Source of the DNA: Actinomadura sp. WMMA1423
GTDB taxonomy: Bacteria; Actinomycetota; Actinomycetes; Streptosporangiales; Streptosporangiaceae
NCBI RefSeq assembly: GCF_006547145.1
Contig: NZ_CP041244.1
Location: forward strand, 5,952,001-6,016,000
Direction: 5' to 3'
DNA length: 64,000 nt
Positions 28,301-35,529 of the stretch are shown here, piece after piece. Position 1 is the stretch's first letter. Each line of letters starts with the position of its first letter. The position numbers and the translations under genes are program-made. The notes under the pieces were generated by a model. It had not been told where the DNA came from. It searched no databases and was given only the letters and a program-made list of their open reading frames with translations.

Positions 28301-28546
28301 CTGCGACCTCGCCCGGGAGACGACCACTTGGAGCGCCTTCACCGGATTCTCCGGGCGCTCGCCAGGCCACAGCCCCTCCACCAGCCGGACGACGGACACC
28401 CCCGCCCGCGGCTCGCCCGCCAGCAGCGCGAGCAGCCCGCGCAGCCGCGGGCTCGTGACGTCCCGCCCCCGGCACGCGACCCCGGACAGCAGCCTCAACT
28501 CGACCGGCCCGCCGGGGACGGAGTCGCGGGGGAGGGAGTCGACCAC
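25340..28546 (-). CDS. AfsR/SARP-like large transcriptional regulator
   Basis: STAND-type regulator of 1068 residues. In order: OmpR-like winged helix (about 15-105), bacterial transcriptional activation (BTAD) domain (about 105-250), NB-ARC ATPase with P-loop GPGGLGKTRLA and VLDNCEH Walker B-like motif, then a long helical TPR-like C-terminus (ADYAEAERWLDRSL and similar). The GTG start at 28546 has TAGTCT (minus strand, 28553-28558) 6 nt upstream, a probable leaderless start. It converges with the DrrAB pair, which suggests but does not prove that it controls the exporter and P450. Confidence 0.9.
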   Translation of the reverse strand: MVDSLPRDSVPGGPVELRLLSGVACRGRDVTSPRLRGLLALLAGEPRAGVSVVRLVEGLWPGERPENPVKALQVVVSRARSQLGADVIAGTPTGYRIGLEESAVDASAVLLAASASARRSRDGDHAGALAHAEDGLALFDGPPEPGDGDDPLAVLRADRVSTYWTLARARALALARLGRHAEGFEALAGAALEYPRDEEVLAELLRCEAATAGPAAALARYESYRRSLRDELGTDPGGALQRVQQELLRDEAPAVRRGVAHEPNPLLGRAGDLAAVLDLLRASRVTSIVGPGGLGKTRLANTVAREAPQRAVHYVPLAGVARDEDVAGEVASVLGVGESPPAHGRLGRAGDVASAIAEVLGPGPVLLVLDNCEHVVDGAAGLAGALVSMTRDLRILTTSRAPLGLSSESVYPLPALDPPTSAELFRQRARSARPGVELPPGPVEELCRHLDGLPLAIELAAARVRVMTVPEITRGLGDRFALLRGNARDAPSRHRTMHAVVDWSWGLLSPSGREAMRLLSVLPAGFTAAAARHLLGGDALEILQDLVDQSLLEPAGGGPETRFRMLESVREFSAAHRDAEGDTDRAVSGMLTWAREFGTAHHEALFGSEPFAPLARARVELDNLQRALRHGLARRDAPAVAAVAAVLGGVWTLEAAYSRMIVLAEETAGLLSRFRPGPEDVDVARTALALSVVTTVLFKGPQATRALVALRRLPPAPHGSFVNAMATVAAAMPEILDPDRAGSGRPGLEELCAGDDPLVAALANCVAGYIREREGDVAGALAATEDMTATPCVPDIPWCRLLFHSRLGELLMQLDQGDRALHHLRISLDLLEKYEWPDMFGLMWAIGSVHLSLGDYAEAERWLDRSLVHGPDEAFGTAAFNLGARAEIAFGRGDVETGLALWREAVDRLAAEDVPGPRAGLDPWTLEAHCVTVVAHARHGRVDLVEDLVAGLPARLAALLNDPPVPMPSSFMDLPVSGGLLLALAMVDLARPGAAQDVRTRAARAIALAQRLHHVRNFQPTMSTALISRAARDADGPAYSDAVPEYAGLGRAELRAIARELARGFAPV

Positions 28547-28616
28547 GAGGACAGACTAGGGCGCACCCGACAGACGCAGTAGGACGCGTTCGCGGCGCGC
28601 CGGTGATGAGGCCCCG

Positions 28617-28982
28617 TCACCAGGTGGACGGGAAGAGGCGGTGCTTGAGGAGGCGGTCGATCTGCGCGGCCGCCGCCTTGGCGTCGTTGCACAGGCAGAG
28701 GTAGCCGTGCCGCCCTCGCTGGGCGTCGTGGTAGGCCCAGGTGCGCCCCGGGGCGGCGAGGGCGCTGACCACGATGCCGACGTCCTTGGTGGCGCTCGCG
28801 TGGATCCACAGCAGCGGAACCGGGGCGGGGAACTCCGTGCGCCGGTAGAGCTTCACGAACCGCCAGCCCTGCGGGGCCAGGGCCGCGGCCAGCTCGTCCA
28901 GGTGCCGCGCGGCCGTCTCGTGGCCCCAGCGGGTGCGCCACCGCAGCAGATGGCGCTCGGCGAGGGCGGCTAGAGCCCGCAC
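28617..28982 (-). CDS. Hypothetical protein, 121 residues
   Basis: No family recognised. The GTG start at 28982 overlaps the end of the ATPase-like gene by 13 bp, implying coupling. The product is mixed alpha/beta with many Trp and His: WGHETAARHLDELAAAL, GWRFVKLYRRTEFPAPVPLLWI, GRTWAYHDAQRGRHGYLCLC, and ends LLKHRLFPSTW. Composition and length fit a small soluble domain. The link to the anti-sigma-like ATPase gene suggests a partner role in the WhiJ-type set. Confidence 0.65.
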   Translation of the reverse strand: MRALAALAERHLLRWRTRWGHETAARHLDELAAALAPQGWRFVKLYRRTEFPAPVPLLWIHASATKDVGIVVSALAAPGRTWAYHDAQRGRHGYLCLCNDAKAAAAQIDRLLKHRLFPSTW

Positions 28983-29383
28983 TTGGCCCACGCGAGCTTC
29001 CCTCCCTCCACCAGCGGCCGGGTCCCCCAGTCGAGTGCGAGACCGGCCACCATCAGCAGCCCGCGCCCATGGATCGCCGCGTGGTCCTCCGGCCGGACGA
29101 CCGGCTGCCCTGCGCCGCCGTCCCGGACCTCGATCGTGGGCAGGCCGTCGCGCTCGTCCTGGTACAGCCGGAGGACGATCGGACCCTCCCCGTGGAGCAG
29201 CGCGTTCGTGACCAGTTCGGAGACGATCGTCCGGCCGGTGTGGTCGTCGGCGACGCCCCATGCGGCGAAGCGCTCGGCGACGAACCGCCGCGCCCTGGCC
29301 GGTGCCCGCTCGTCCGGTTCGAGGACGAGCGTGGAAACGCCCTCGTCGCATATCCCTGCGACGTCCTTTGTGAATGGATGCAT
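28970..29383 (-). CDS. Anti-sigma-factor-like ATP-binding protein (HATPase_c_2)
   Basis: RsbW-like GHKL ATPase of 137 residues. The N-box is TIVSELVTNALLHG, the G1-like box IEVRDGGAGQP and the G2 region HGRGLLMVAGLA. It lacks a histidine-kinase dimer domain. In actinomycetes such proteins occur next to XRE/DUF5753 and DUF397 genes (the WhiJ-type sets); here it is divergent from exactly such a pair across a 249-bp intergenic region. ATG 29383 has only a weak ribosome-binding site. Confidence 0.85.
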   Translation of the reverse strand: MHPFTKDVAGICDEGVSTLVLEPDERAPARARRFVAERFAAWGVADDHTGRTIVSELVTNALLHGEGPIVLRLYQDERDGLPTIEVRDGGAGQPVVRPEDHAAIHGRGLLMVAGLALDWGTRPLVEGGKLAWAKCGL

Positions 29384-29593
29384 AAGGCGAGGCGCTCCGT
29401 CCTGTCCGATTCGCCGGGCAGATTGCGAAAATGCATTCCGCTATGACCGTTTCATGGGGAACTGTCAAAACGATCGCGTCGAACATCTCGACATTCGTTT
29501 CCGTCGTCCCCGCACCGAGCATCGCGCAAAGTGCCATGCTGGGAAACGCGAAAGCAATGCCACAGGGCAACCTCGGACCATGGCCCCCGACCA

Positions 29594-29621
29594 CTGGTCA
29601 TCGCTGGTCATGGCTGGTCAT
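29594..29621 (+). promoter_or_regulatory. Three 10-bp-phased CTGGTCAT iterons
   Basis: CTGGTCAT occurs at 29594-29601, 29604-29611 and 29614-29621, exactly one helical turn apart, 11 bp before the XRE gene. It probably binds a regulator, with autoregulation by the XRE protein the simplest guess. The remaining 29384-29593 shows no gene and is A+T-richer than its surroundings. Confidence 0.6.
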
Positions 29622-29632
29622 AGGGAGACGCA

Positions 29633-30469
29633 ATGCCGCAGCCCGCCAAGCGCCTCACCCCGTCGAACAGTCCCCTCGACCTGTTCGGATCAGAAGTCCG
29701 CCGGTACCGCGTCCTCGCGGACCACAGCATCAAGCAGCTCGCGGGCAAGATCCCTTACAGCGCGTCCTTCATCGGCGCCGTCGAACGCGCCGAATGCCAC
29801 TGCGAACGGACCTTCGCCGAACACTGCGACGCCGTCCTCGACACAAGGCAGGCCTTGGCCCACCTCCACGACGGCCTGTTCGGCGACAAGAAGGACGGCT
29901 TCCCCGAGTGGTTCCGCAAGTGGCCCGCCGTCGAGGAGGACGCCGGAACCCTCAAGGTCTACGAGCCCACCGTCGTCTATGGCCTGCTCCAACGGGAGGA
30001 GTACGCGAGCAGCCTCCTCTTCGGCGACCGCGAAGCAACCGATGCTCGACTGGCGCGGCAGTCCGTCCTCACAAGGACAGACCCTGTACCTCCTCGTCTG
30101 ATCTACGTCCTACCTGAAGTCGTACTCTGGTACGACGTTGGAGGGGCAGTTGTGATGCGCGCCCAACTCCAGCACCTCGTGGACGCCATAGGACCTCGGT
30201 TGAGCATCCAGGTCATCCCGAACGGCGTGCCCCACCCTGGCAACGAAGGAGCGTTCGTTTTGGCGACGCTTCCGGACGGCAAGGAGATCGCACTTGCCGA
30301 GACTGCTGCGCGTGGGATCATGATGGACACGCGAGAGGACATCTCCAGACTTAAGGACAGGTTCGACGCGATCTGTACACAGGCCCTCCCCACGAGCATG
30401 AGCGCCGACCTGATCACTCGCACCATCGAAGAGAAGTGGAACCATGAACCGAGAACTCGTCTGGCGTAA
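29633..30469 (+). CDS. XRE-family regulator with DUF5753 (WhiJ-like)
   Basis: DNA-binding protein of 278 residues: N-terminal helix-turn-helix (about 15-70, LFGSEVRRYRVLADHSIKQ through SASFIGAVERAE), then the DUF5753 domain with KVYEPTVVYGLLQREEYA and the characteristic LQHLVDAIGPRLSIQVIPNG. This architecture matches the WhiJ/Scr1 class of actinomycete developmental and stress regulators. GGGAG precedes ATG 29633. Its 3' end overlaps the DUF397 gene by 26 bp. Confidence 0.9.
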   Translation: MPQPAKRLTPSNSPLDLFGSEVRRYRVLADHSIKQLAGKIPYSASFIGAVERAECHCERTFAEHCDAVLDTRQALAHLHDGLFGDKKDGFPEWFRKWPAVEEDAGTLKVYEPTVVYGLLQREEYASSLLFGDREATDARLARQSVLTRTDPVPPRLIYVLPEVVLWYDVGGAVVMRAQLQHLVDAIGPRLSIQVIPNGVPHPGNEGAFVLATLPDGKEIALAETAARGIMMDTREDISRLKDRFDAICTQALPTSMSADLITRTIEEKWNHEPRTRLA

Positions 30470-30623
30470 GTCCAGCCGTAGCGGTAGTTCTGGCGGAAAC
30501 TGCGTCGAGTTGGCTGGACTGGCGGCTGGTGTGGCCATTCGGGATTCGAAGGACCCGAACGGCCCCGCGCTTCTTGTTCGTCCCTCCGTGCTGCGTGAGG
30601 CGATCCGGCTCGCCGCCGAGTGA
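30444..30623 (+). CDS. DUF397 domain protein
   Basis: Small protein of 59 residues with the DUF397 hallmarks WRKSSRSGSSGGNCVELA, VAIRDSKDPNGPALLV and the closing LREAIRLAAE. DUF397 proteins are the small partners of WhiJ-type XRE regulators and are thought to relieve or modify their DNA binding. It overlaps the XRE gene by 26 bp, so the two are translated together. The 149 bp after it (30624-30772) hold nothing I recognise. Confidence 0.9.
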   Translation: MNRELVWRKSSRSGSSGGNCVELAGLAAGVAIRDSKDPNGPALLVRPSVLREAIRLAAE

Positions 30624-30772
30624 GGAGGAGGCGCGCGCACGCGCCGGTCTCAGCCGTTTGCGCAAGGTCGGTGGACGTCGCGTTCTCGGCGCGGGACTCG
30701 CTCAGGGACGAGGGTGGGCGAGGCGGGTGACGCCGGGTGGCTCGGCGCGTTCGTGGACGGCGGGGCGGCGCA

Positions 30773-31561
30773 TCAGAACATGGGTGCGCGCTTCTCTCCG
30801 AGGGCCGCGATTCCCTCCTGCGCCTCAGGGCCGGCGAAACCGAGGAACTCTAGGGCGAGCGCGGCGTCGAAGTGAGGCATGGCCGCCCGTAGCCAGGAGT
30901 TGAGAGCCTGCTTGGTCCACCGCAGGGCGGTGGGTGCGCCTTCGGCCAGCCGGACCGCGATGTCGGTGGCCCGGTCGAGGACGTTCACGTCGTCCACCGC
31001 GAGGGACACAAGGCCGATGCGCTCGGCCTCCGCCCCGTCCAGCGGATCGCACGTGAGCAGGTAGTACTTGGCTTTGGCGAGCCCGCACAGCAGCGGCCAG
31101 ACGAGGGGGGCGTGGTCGCCCGCCGCGACGCCCAGCCTGGTGTGGCCGTCGATCAGGCGGGCGTTCCTGGCGACCACGGAGACGTCGGCGAGCAGCGCCA
31201 CCACGAGCCCCGCCCCGACCGCCGCTCCGCGCACCGAGGAGACGACGGGCTTGGTGAACTCGACGAGGTTGGTCACGAGCTCCCGGGCCTCGCGCAGGCC
31301 GTCGATCCGGGCCTGCGGGTCGTCGGTGAAGCTCCGCACCCACTCGACGTCTCCACCGGCGCTGAACATGCGGCCGGCCCCGGTGACGAGGACGGCGCGG
31401 ACCCGCTCATCGGCCTCGGCGTCCCGCCAGATGCGGGTGATCTCGGTGTGGCCCACCGCGTCCAGGGCGTTGGCGCGGCCGGGGTTGTCGATGGTCACCT
31501 TGAGCACGCCGTCCGAGACCCAGGTCACGTCCAGCCGTCGGTAGTCCGCGTAGCGGTCCAT
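30773..31561 (-). CDS. Enoyl-CoA hydratase/isomerase family protein
   Basis: Crotonase-fold protein of 262 residues. The oxyanion-hole segments are MFSAGGDVEWV and VRGAAVGAGLVVALLAD, with substrate-region DGHTRLGVAAGDHA. The usual catalytic Glu position in the latter region is occupied by Asp/His residues, so the reaction could be hydration, isomerisation or ring-opening hydrolysis. ATG 31561 has a strong AAGGAGGAGC site. It is divergent from the second hydratase across 42 bp that contain the shared 20-bp element. Confidence 0.87.
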   Translation of the reverse strand: MDRYADYRRLDVTWVSDGVLKVTIDNPGRANALDAVGHTEITRIWRDAEADERVRAVLVTGAGRMFSAGGDVEWVRSFTDDPQARIDGLREARELVTNLVEFTKPVVSSVRGAAVGAGLVVALLADVSVVARNARLIDGHTRLGVAAGDHAPLVWPLLCGLAKAKYYLLTCDPLDGAEAERIGLVSLAVDDVNVLDRATDIAVRLAEGAPTALRWTKQALNSWLRAAMPHFDAALALEFLGFAGPEAQEGIAALGEKRAPMF

Positions 31562-31569
31562 GCTCCTCC

Positions 31570-31597
31570 TTGCGTCGAATCGATCGATCGATACAAT
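31570..31597 (+). promoter_or_regulatory. Promoter and shared operator of the catabolic island
   Basis: TTGCGT (31570-31575), 16-bp spacer, TACAAT (31592-31597), then 6 nt to ATG 31604: a good sigma-70-type promoter for a leaderless mRNA. The spacer and -10 are covered by AATCGATCGATCGATACAAT (31578-31597), whose core ATCGATCGATCGAT is a perfect palindrome. The same element, 19 of 20 identical and in opposite orientation, occurs at 38406-38425. Confidence 0.75.
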
Positions 31598-31603
31598 AGC
31601 CCC

Positions 31604-32413
31604 ATGTCAGTCGAATGCGCCACGGCCACCGGGGGTGGCCGTGCTGAGCACGTGTTGCTTCACCGTCGAGGGCCTGTTTCGGTGGTGACGTTGAACCGGC
31701 CCGACGTGCGGAACGCCCTGTCCCACCGGATGCTGCGCGAGCTCCTCGGCGTGCTGGCCGAGCTGGAAGGGTCCGCGGAGACGGGAGCGATCGTGCTGAC
31801 CGGCGCCGGGCCGGGGTTCTGCTCAGGCGATGATCTGTCGGAGGCCGCGAGCACCGATGCCGAGACGTTCGACGAGAGCGTCGGGCTTCTCCAACGGCTG
31901 ACCGGGAAGCTGCTCGACATGGAGACGCCGGTCATCGCCGCGATCAACGGGCCGGCGATGGGGGGCGGGCTCGAGCTGACACTGGCCTGCGACCTGCGCC
32001 TGGCCTCCCAGCACGCGGTGTTCGCGTGCCCCGAGGTGGCGTGGGGCCTGGTGGTCACCAACGGCGCCTCGGTGCTGCTCCCGGCCATCGTCGGGCATGG
32101 CCGCGCCCGCGACATGGTGCTCACGGGCAGGACCTTCGACCCGGCCTGGGCGCTGACGGCCGGTCTGGTCAGTGAGGTGCTGCCCGGCGACCGGCTTGTG
32201 GACCGTGCCGTGGCGCTCGCCGAGGAGATGGCGAGCCGCTCGCAGGCCGTTCGCCTGACCCGGCGGTTGCTCGACCATGGGGGCAGGGAGGCAGTCGCCG
32301 GCGCGCTGGCCCGGGAAGCGGCGGCCGTGGGGGAGGCCCGGCGAGGCCCGGCCGGCGAGAAGGGCCTCCGCGACTTCGCCGCCCGTCATTCGGGTGAAGG
32401 GGGAGGGCGATGA
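31604..32413 (+). CDS. Enoyl-CoA hydratase/isomerase family protein
   Basis: Crotonase-fold protein of 269 residues with oxyanion-hole segments GFCSGDDLSEA and INGPAMGGGLELTLACD. The catalytic region FACPEVAWGLVVTNGA retains one Glu. It is the first gene of a plus-strand run (hydratase, ligase, dehydrogenase, TetR). Its stop overlaps the ligase start by 4 bp (ATGA). Probably hydrates the enoyl-CoA made by the acyl-CoA dehydrogenase at 38488. Confidence 0.88.
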   Translation: MSVECATATGGGRAEHVLLHRRGPVSVVTLNRPDVRNALSHRMLRELLGVLAELEGSAETGAIVLTGAGPGFCSGDDLSEAASTDAETFDESVGLLQRLTGKLLDMETPVIAAINGPAMGGGLELTLACDLRLASQHAVFACPEVAWGLVVTNGASVLLPAIVGHGRARDMVLTGRTFDPAWALTAGLVSEVLPGDRLVDRAVALAEEMASRSQAVRLTRRLLDHGGREAVAGALAREAAAVGEARRGPAGEKGLRDFAARHSGEGGGR

Positions 32414-33972
32414 CGCGGGACGCGCGCACGCTCGGCGATCTCGTCGAGGAGCATGCACGGACACGGCCCGACCACGCCGCGTTGCGCGTGGAGGGCGAGA
32501 CGCTCACCTATGGTCGGCTCGCGGCGAAGGTCCGTTCGGTGGCCGCCGGTTTCGCGGAGAACGGCGTGTGCCCGGGGCAGACCGTGGCCTTCGTCCTGCC
32601 GAACTGCGTGGAGTTCGTCGTCGCCTGGCTCGCGCTGGGACGTATCGGAGCCGTCGCGGCCCCCGTGAACACGGCGCTGCTGGGCGACGGGCTCGTGAAC
32701 GTGCTGCGGACGAGCGGGGCCGAGGTCGCGGTCGTCGACGAGCGGTTCCTTCCGGCAGTGCGGGAGGCGCTGTCCGAGGGCGCGGACCTGCGTGCGATCT
32801 TCGTCCGCGGCCGCGTCGAGACCCGGCCCGGTGAGATCCCGATCCGGCCGTGGAACGATCTGGAGCACCCGGGCTCCGCTCCGCGCTTCGGAACGCGCCC
32901 CGGCGATCCCAGCATCCTGTTGTTCACCTCGGGGAGCACCGGCCGGTCGAAGGCATGCGTCCTCTCCCACCGGTACGTGCGCCGTCAGGCGGACATCTTC
33001 ACCGACCAGTTGGGCCTGACGGCGGAGGATGTGCTCTTCTGCCCGTTCCCGCTGTTCCATGCCGATGCGGCCATCTTCACCGTCGCCCCCGCTCTGGCGC
33101 TGGGCGCGACCGCGGCGCTCGTCGAGCGGTTCTCCGTGCGGCGCTTCTGGCAGCAGGTACGCCACTACCGGGCGACCGTCTTCGATTTCATGGGCGCGAC
33201 GCTGACCATGCTGTACAAGCACCCGCCGGAACCCGACGACGCCGACAATCCGGCCAGACTCGGCTGGGGGGTGCCGCTACCCGGTTGGGCCGACGAATTC
33301 GAGCGCAGGTTCGGCGTCGAGCTGGTCGAGGTGTACGGCCTGAGCGATACCGGCATCGTGCTGTACAACCGTCCGGGCGATCCGCGTCGCCCCGGTTCCT
33401 GCGGCCGTCCCGTGCATCCCTTCGACGTCAGGGTCATGGACCCTGACGGCTTCGAGGTTCCCGGCGGCGAGGTGGGAGAGATCTGCATCCGGCCTCTCGA
33501 ACCCCACGTGATCCTCAGCGGGTACGCCGGAATGCCGGAGGCCACCGTCGAGGCATGGCGTGACCTGTGGTTCCACACCGGCGACCTCGCGCGGCGCGAC
33601 GCGGAGGGGTTCTTCTACTTCGTCGGACGCGGAAGCGACGTGATCCGGCGGCGCGGAGAGAACATCTCCGCCCTGGAGATCGAATCCGTCGTCGGCGAGC
33701 ACCCGGCCGTGCTGGAAGTGGCCGCGTTCGGCGTCCCGAGCGAGCTCACCGAAGAAGACGTGATGGTCACACTGGTGCTCCGCGAGGGAGCCGCACTCGA
33801 TGCGGAGGCACTCCTCGCCTACTGCCGGGAACGGCTGCCGCGTCACATGGTCCCGCGCTACGTCGCGTTCGCCGGAGCGCTCCCGAAGACGCCCACGGAG
33901 AAGATCGCGAAGCACGTGCTCAAGACACACGGAGTGGGCGCCTCCGCCTTCGACCGGGAAGCCCGCGGCTGA
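32410..33972 (+). CDS. ATP-dependent acyl-CoA ligase (CaiC-like)
   Basis: Adenylate-forming CoA ligase of 520 residues that activates a carboxylic acid. The P-loop is LLFTSGSTGRSKAC, the A5 motif VEVYGLSDTG, the A7 motif WFHTGDLARRD, the A8 hinge GRGSDVIRRRGENIS and the catalytic Lys is in TPTEKIAKHVL. General form resembles crotonobetaine/carnitine-CoA ligases, but substrate cannot be read from sequence. Coupled to the hydratase upstream, and the likely entry enzyme of the pathway. Confidence 0.9.
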   Translation: MTRDARTLGDLVEEHARTRPDHAALRVEGETLTYGRLAAKVRSVAAGFAENGVCPGQTVAFVLPNCVEFVVAWLALGRIGAVAAPVNTALLGDGLVNVLRTSGAEVAVVDERFLPAVREALSEGADLRAIFVRGRVETRPGEIPIRPWNDLEHPGSAPRFGTRPGDPSILLFTSGSTGRSKACVLSHRYVRRQADIFTDQLGLTAEDVLFCPFPLFHADAAIFTVAPALALGATAALVERFSVRRFWQQVRHYRATVFDFMGATLTMLYKHPPEPDDADNPARLGWGVPLPGWADEFERRFGVELVEVYGLSDTGIVLYNRPGDPRRPGSCGRPVHPFDVRVMDPDGFEVPGGEVGEICIRPLEPHVILSGYAGMPEATVEAWRDLWFHTGDLARRDAEGFFYFVGRGSDVIRRRGENISALEIESVVGEHPAVLEVAAFGVPSELTEEDVMVTLVLREGAALDAEALLAYCRERLPRHMVPRYVAFAGALPKTPTEKIAKHVLKTHGVGASAFDREARG

Positions 33973-34022
33973 CCGCGGCACGAGCCCCGCGCCCCCGAAA
34001 CATCGACGACAGGGATTTCGTA

Positions 34023-34799
34023 ATGAGCAACTCTCCTCAGCCCCGCCACGAGTCCGGGTTCCGGGGCGTCTCCGTGATCGTGACCGGCGGCGCCAAGGGC
34101 ATCGGAGCGGCGATCGTCCGCAGGCTCGGCGCGTCCGGCGCGTCGGTCGCCATCGTCGACCTCGACACGCGGGCGGCCGAGCAGCTCGCCCGGGAGGTGC
34201 CCGGCGCCTTCGCGGCGGGCGCCGACGTGGGCGACTACACCGGCCTCGGGCGCGCCATGGACGACGCCTGCGCGCGCATGGACGGCCTGGACGTCCTGGT
34301 CAACAATGCCGGCTGGGACCACGTCCGGCGTTTCACCGATACCGACCCGGAGCTGTGGGACAAGCTGATCCACATCAATCTCAAGGGCGTCTTCAACGCC
34401 ACCCACCTCGCCCTCCCGAGACTGGCGGAGCGGGGCGGCGGCAGGATCGTCAACGTGGCCAGCGACGCCGGCCGGGTCGGCTCGTCGGGCGAGGCCGTCT
34501 ACGCCGCGTGCAAGGGCGGCACGATCGCGTTCACCAAGTCGATCGCCCGCGAGACGGCCCGCCGCGGCATCGCCGTGAACTGCGTCTGCCCGGGCCCCAC
34601 GGACACGCCGCTGCTGGAAGAGATCAAGCGGGACGACCGGGCCGCGGCCACCATGGACGCCATCGTCCGCGCGACGCCGACCCGGCGCCTGGCCCGGCCG
34701 GAGGAGATCGCCGAGGCGGTCGCCTTCTTCGCCGCGGCCCCCGCCCACATCACCGGCCAGGTCCTGTCCGTCAGCGGTGGGCTGTCCATGGCGGGCTGA
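34023..34799 (+). CDS. SDR dehydrogenase, BadH-like
   Basis: Classical short-chain dehydrogenase of 258 residues: cofactor motif TGGAKGIG, NNAG, catalytic Ser in NVASDAG and YxxxK in YAACK. The stretch around VGSSGEAVYAACKGG, with NNAGWD and CPGPTDTPLL, strongly recalls 2-hydroxycyclohexanecarboxyl-CoA dehydrogenase (BadH) and relatives. With the ligase, hydratases and acyl-CoA dehydrogenase nearby, an alicyclic carboxylic acid as substrate is plausible. AGGGA precedes ATG 34023. Confidence 0.87.
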   Translation: MSNSPQPRHESGFRGVSVIVTGGAKGIGAAIVRRLGASGASVAIVDLDTRAAEQLAREVPGAFAAGADVGDYTGLGRAMDDACARMDGLDVLVNNAGWDHVRRFTDTDPELWDKLIHINLKGVFNATHLALPRLAERGGGRIVNVASDAGRVGSSGEAVYAACKGGTIAFTKSIARETARRGIAVNCVCPGPTDTPLLEEIKRDDRAAATMDAIVRATPTRRLARPEEIAEAVAFFAAAPAHITGQVLSVSGGLSMAG

Positions 34800-34869
34800 C
34801 CGTCCGCTGATCGGCGTATCGGGTAGGTTCACGTACCTGGACCGCATCGTGACCGGGTAGGAGCCTTCG

Positions 34870-35529
34870 ATGCCGCGCACGCCTGCCGCCGTAGCGGGTG
34901 AGACGTCTCGCCGTATCCGCTCTTCGGCCATCGGCCTCTTCGCCGAGCGGGGATTTCACGGTACGGGCATCCGCGACATCGCGACCGGGGCGGACGTCAC
35001 GCTCTCGTCCCTGTACCACCACTTCGGCAGCAAGGACGACCTGCTGGTCGACATCATGGTCACCAGCACCGAGCCGCTCAAGCGCGCGGCCGATGAGGCA
35101 CGGCGGGCCCTGGCGACACCCTCCGAGCAGCTGGCGATGCTGATCGAGCAGCATGTGTGGGCGCACGTCACCGACCGCCTCGCCAAGATCGTCACGGACA
35201 CGGAACTGCGGGCCCTGTCCGGTGACCGCCGCGAACGCGTGATCGCCCTGCGCGACGCGTACGAGAGCGTCTGGCGCTCCACCGTGGAGGACGGCGTCGC
35301 CGCGCGGGTCTTCACGGTGCCCAACACCAAGGCCCTGACCATCGGGCTTCTGGAGATGTGCACCGCCGTGTCCCACTGGTTCCGTCCGAGCGGCGAGCTG
35401 GAACTGCACGAACTGTGCCGCACCTACGCCGACGGCGGGCTGGCGCTGATGCGCGCCGCACGGGACGGGCGCCCCGTGCGGCGCGCGGATCTCGACATCG
35501 GCGAACCTACGCGCTTCCTCGAGCGGTGA
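34870..35529 (+). CDS. TetR/AcrR family regulator of the catabolic island
   Basis: TetR protein of 219 residues: helix-turn-helix about 12-60 (SSAIGLFAERGFHGTGIRDI, then TLSSLYHHFGSKDDL) and a helical ligand domain resembling acyl-CoA-responsive members. TAGGAG precedes ATG 34870. It is the only regulator inside the island, so the 20-bp element at 31578-31597 and 38406-38425 is its most likely operator; no copy is obvious before its own gene. The last 23 bp overlap the convergent symporter gene. Confidence 0.9.
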   Translation: MPRTPAAVAGETSRRIRSSAIGLFAERGFHGTGIRDIATGADVTLSSLYHHFGSKDDLLVDIMVTSTEPLKRAADEARRALATPSEQLAMLIEQHVWAHVTDRLAKIVTDTELRALSGDRRERVIALRDAYESVWRSTVEDGVAARVFTVPNTKALTIGLLEMCTAVSHWFRPSGELELHELCRTYADGGLALMRAARDGRPVRRADLDIGEPTRFLER

